Shown one piece after another: positions 5,357 to 7,260 of a stretch of DNA of 7,260 nt (its first letter is position 1; every line of letters starts with the position of its first letter). The stretch is taken from contig DUHU01000130.1 in NCBI GenBank assembly GCA_013330765.1, positions 1 through 7,260 on the forward strand. The letters run 5' to 3'. The notes below the pieces were generated by a model. It saw nothing but the letters and a program-made list of their open reading frames with translations. It did no database searches and was not told the origin of the DNA. A program made the position numbers and the translations under genes. This DNA is from Candidatus Poseidoniaceae archaeon. GTDB lineage: Archaea > Thermoplasmatota > Poseidoniia > Poseidoniales > Poseidoniaceae.

Positions 5357-7138
5357 TCACCGTTGCTCCACTGCACGCTCGAGAACCTTGAGGCGGACGG
5401 GTCCACCACCCTCACGCGTCAGTTCGACCAAATCACCGTCGTTGACCTGGAGGCAAGGATCCTCTCCGAAACCATGGGCGTACGGCAGTCCAAGCAGGGA
5501 CGCGGCTGGAAGGGACAACGGGCACACGTCACGGTTGACGATGGCGATGGGCCCACGCTCACGGTACATGAGCCCCATGAGCACGTAGGGGGCCACGGTG
5601 GAGCCGGACCCCTTTGGATAGATCAGCACCTTTCCTTCGATCGGGCGGCCGTCCAAGGGATGGCCCCGTTCATCGATTTCTCCCGTATCGCGATCGACGT
5701 AACCGAGGTACGTGATGGGGACGTCGGTCACCATCGCCTTGCCGACCACTCGGTAGTCAGGCTGTGAAGAAAGGCCAGCACCTCCCATTTCGGATTCACC
5801 CTCTTGCCGGGTCACGTTTGTTTGTGGCACATGATGCGGACGGCTCCCAAGGTCAGGACGTGGGCCTTGCACCAAGGAGGGGTCGAACGCGTGCGCAACG
5901 CATGCATGGATGTCGGCGACGCTGGTCGGAATGCGGTTCAATCCGCTGGTCAGGTAATGCTCGGCCTTCATGGAGTTGGTCAACAGGTGGTTGAATCGCT
6001 CACGGTTGTAGGGCGTCACCTCAGGACAGGTGTCCTTCAGGACCACGGCCCCGCTCTCCTCAAGCAAGGCAAGCGAACCGTCCGCTTCCGCCAGCGCATG
6101 GTTTTCACGGCTGGTGAACATCCACAGACGTCCGTCGGGTATGCGAGCCCCCATTTCGGCATGAGCGCGTACCGCAGCGGCCGTCAAGCGAATCTCCTCG
6201 AGCGAGGCTTGTGGACAACCGATGACCACCAAATCGACGGTTCCCTGAGGTGCAAGTTCCTGTTTGCGCTGCGCCAGAGCGGCATCGTCGAACACCAAGG
6301 AGCCCTGCCAACCGCCTTCGGGCGCCGCCCATCCGTCACCGCTTCGCTGAAGTGGAGGGTCGGCCGACACACCGTTGACCCAAAGCATGGGCGTGCCGTA
6401 GTTGGCCGCAGCAGCGGTCAGCGCCTTTCGTTCCGCGAACGTCATGCCCGATTCAAGCCCAAAAAGGAGGGGCATTGGACCCCAAGGCATGGACCAACCG
6501 GGTTGGGCTTGGGCCCCGATCCAGTCGCCGAGCATGGAATAGTCCGCCAACGTGGAGAGGGTGGCCGTGACGTCAACGCGAATGTTTGGTTGACGGTGTT
6601 CGTCGAGATGAAGCCCCCAACGCGGTGCAAAACCGGTCAACGCCGTGGCCAAAGCCGAGAGGCCGGACTCACGGTTGGTGCGCATCTTGGTCCACGAATT
6701 GGCGTAACAGACGGCATTGGATTCAGCCCAACACCCGATGCCCTCTTCGAGCTCCTCGCCCCGGTCGTACGGCGTGCAGGACAACGTGGGACGAATCCCA
6801 AGTTTGGTGTAGGCGTCGACGATGCCGAGTTGGGCTTCGAGGAAGCCTTCCCTCCCCAAGTCCATCTCGTCCATCCGATCCGCGTCGCAACCTGCTGAAT
6901 TGAGCGTGGTTGGGATGGACACGCCCTTGCCGCCGCTCTCGGTCAGGTCCGCAAGAAAGCGAATCAGACCGTCGCCACCGGTGATGACCGAAACGCCTGA
7001 CACGTGAGAATCGCTGACTTCAACGAAGGACGAGGCCCCCGCGGTCAACGCCAGATCGACGACCAGCCGCGCGCCTTTCTGACGGGTGGGTCCTTCCTCG
7101 CCGTCCAATTGCGCCTGGAGACGCGGCGGGAGGTCCAT
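5357..7138 (-). CDS. Aconitase X fusion protein, probable mevalonate-5-phosphate dehydratase
   Basis: This 593-residue chain joins both parts of an aconitase X enzyme, an iron-sulfur dehydratase. Residues 1 to about 425 are the catalytic large-subunit module (DUF521). Visible landmarks are SDSHVSGVS (42-50), IPTTLNSAGCD (75-85), SCTPY (120-124), WAESNAVCYANS (137-148) followed by RTNRE (153-157), LHLDEHR (176-182), GCPQAS (307-312) and DTCPEV (369-374). C121, C308 and C371 are the likely cluster ligands. A polar linker at about 426-458 leads to the small-subunit swivel domain (DUF126): DRDTGEIDERGHPL (482-495) and PKGSGSTVAPYVL (508-520), where the Ser-rich loop contributes to the active site. 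In archaea, two-subunit members dehydrate mevalonate 5-phosphate to trans-anhydromevalonate 5-phosphate for isoprenoid lipids; bacterial relatives act on cis-3-hydroxyproline. The first role is inferred from the archaeal look of the window. The ATG at 7138 is the first possible start, since an in-frame TGA lies four codons upstream. It has no clear Shine-Dalgarno sequence. Confidence 0.9.
   Translation of the reverse strand: MDLPPRLQAQLDGEEGPTRQKGARLVVDLALTAGASSFVEVSDSHVSGVSVITGGDGLIRFLADLTESGGKGVSIPTTLNSAGCDADRMDEMDLGREGFLEAQLGIVDAYTKLGIRPTLSCTPYDRGEELEEGIGCWAESNAVCYANSWTKMRTNRESGLSALATALTGFAPRWGLHLDEHRQPNIRVDVTATLSTLADYSMLGDWIGAQAQPGWSMPWGPMPLLFGLESGMTFAERKALTAAAANYGTPMLWVNGVSADPPLQRSGDGWAAPEGGWQGSLVFDDAALAQRKQELAPQGTVDLVVIGCPQASLEEIRLTAAAVRAHAEMGARIPDGRLWMFTSRENHALAEADGSLALLEESGAVVLKDTCPEVTPYNRERFNHLLTNSMKAEHYLTSGLNRIPTSVADIHACVAHAFDPSLVQGPRPDLGSRPHHVPQTNVTRQEGESEMGGAGLSSQPDYRVVGKAMVTDVPITYLGYVDRDTGEIDERGHPLDGRPIEGKVLIYPKGSGSTVAPYVLMGLMYRERGPIAIVNRDVCPLSLPAASLLGLPYAHGFGEDPCLQVNDGDLVELTREGGGPVRLKVLERAVEQR
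5786..5803 (-). promoter_or_regulatory. Possible internal ribosome-binding site and ATG before the DUF126 domain
   Basis: Inside the linker of the aconitase X fusion, minus-strand GAGGGTGA (5803-5796) is followed after seven bases by an in-frame ATG (5788-5786, Met451). This is good Shine-Dalgarno spacing, and better than at the gene's own start. Initiation here would yield a 143-residue free small subunit, about the usual length. It may be a relic of two formerly separate genes, a working internal start, or chance. Confidence 0.35.
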
Positions 7139-7233
7139 GGTGGTGGGTCAGGGGGGAAGGCCCTCAAGCCTGCCGGAGCAGAGAGGCCGATTTCGGCAGA
7201 GGTTTTGTTACGATAGACGACGAACGGCGACCC
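7139..7233. promoter_or_regulatory. Short divergent promoter region upstream of the aconitase X operon
   Basis: This 95-base gap separates the aconitase X ATG from a possible plus-strand start. Its only AT-rich element, GTTTTGTTACGATAG-like sequence at about 7202-7216, could serve as a TATA region in either direction. For the plus strand it lies about 25 bases before the ATG at 7234, which suits leaderless transcription. For the minus strand it would give a leader of about 40 bases. Inverted repeats lie within that leader: CTGCCG (7170-7175) with CGGCAG (7194-7199), and a competing hairpin GCCGA (7186-7190) with TCGGC (7193-7197). Confidence 0.4.
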
Positions 7234-7260
7234 ATGTCAACGACGAGAAATCCCCAGAGC
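7234..7260 (+). CDS. Possible start of a divergent gene, cut by the window edge
   Basis: An ATG at 7234 opens a plus-strand frame of nine codons (MSTTRNPQS) that runs off the window. No Shine-Dalgarno sequence precedes it, but an AT-rich TATA-like stretch lies at the distance expected for a leaderless archaeal transcript. Too little is present to name a product. Confidence 0.3.

Noticed and set aside
5353..5415. 21-residue extension of the epimerase from the ATG at 5415
   Set aside because: It would overlap the aconitase X gene by 59 bases and precedes the Rossmann strand with unrelated sequence, while the ATG at 5352 has a GGTGAG signal and ideal position.
5804..6898. 364-residue open frame on the plus strand opposite the aconitase X gene
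   Set aside because: It lies wholly antisense to a clear enzyme gene, its translation resembles no family, and long antisense frames are expected in GC-rich coding DNA.

Overview
The window is a gene-dense stretch of roughly 60% GC, most likely archaeal. Three things point that way: a fused aconitase X-type dehydratase of the kind archaea use in isoprenoid synthesis, a very large secreted protein of tandem beta-sandwich units that is very poor in lysine and shows no cysteine, and starts that mostly lack a strong Shine-Dalgarno sequence. Marine planktonic Euryarchaeota of the Poseidoniales (Marine Group II) type would fit. That placement is an impression from protein style and not a proven assignment.

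Layout. Positions 1-2506 (minus) hold the first 835 residues of a large exported protein whose 3' end lies outside the window. It has an N-terminal signal peptide followed by about seven repeated beta-sandwich units. It is preceded, with a 4-base ATGA start/stop overlap, by a small basic helical protein (2503-2922, minus), so the two form one translationally coupled unit. An AT-rich divergent promoter region (2923-3087) separates this pair from a plus-strand pair. That pair is a Bcp/PrxQ-type peroxiredoxin (3088-3573) overlapped by a flavin-reductase-like protein with an extra N-terminal helical domain (about 3557-4405). The flavin-reductase gene overlaps, tail to tail, a minus-strand NAD-dependent sugar-nucleotide epimerase/dehydratase (4390-5352). 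This is the second gene of an operon whose first gene is the 593-residue aconitase X fusion (5357-7138). A short divergent promoter region (7139-7233) and a possible plus-strand gene start at 7234 close the window.

How the genes may work together. The aconitase X protein carries large- and small-subunit modules in one chain and is best read as a dehydratase, plausibly mevalonate-5-phosphate dehydratase of the archaeal mevalonate pathway. The downstream epimerase would supply activated sugars, perhaps for lipid head groups or protein glycosylation. The peroxiredoxin/flavin-reductase pair is a redox unit. The secreted repeat protein with its coupled small partner looks like a cell-surface or extracellular system. 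I see no RNA genes, CRISPR arrays, insertion sequences or phage genes.
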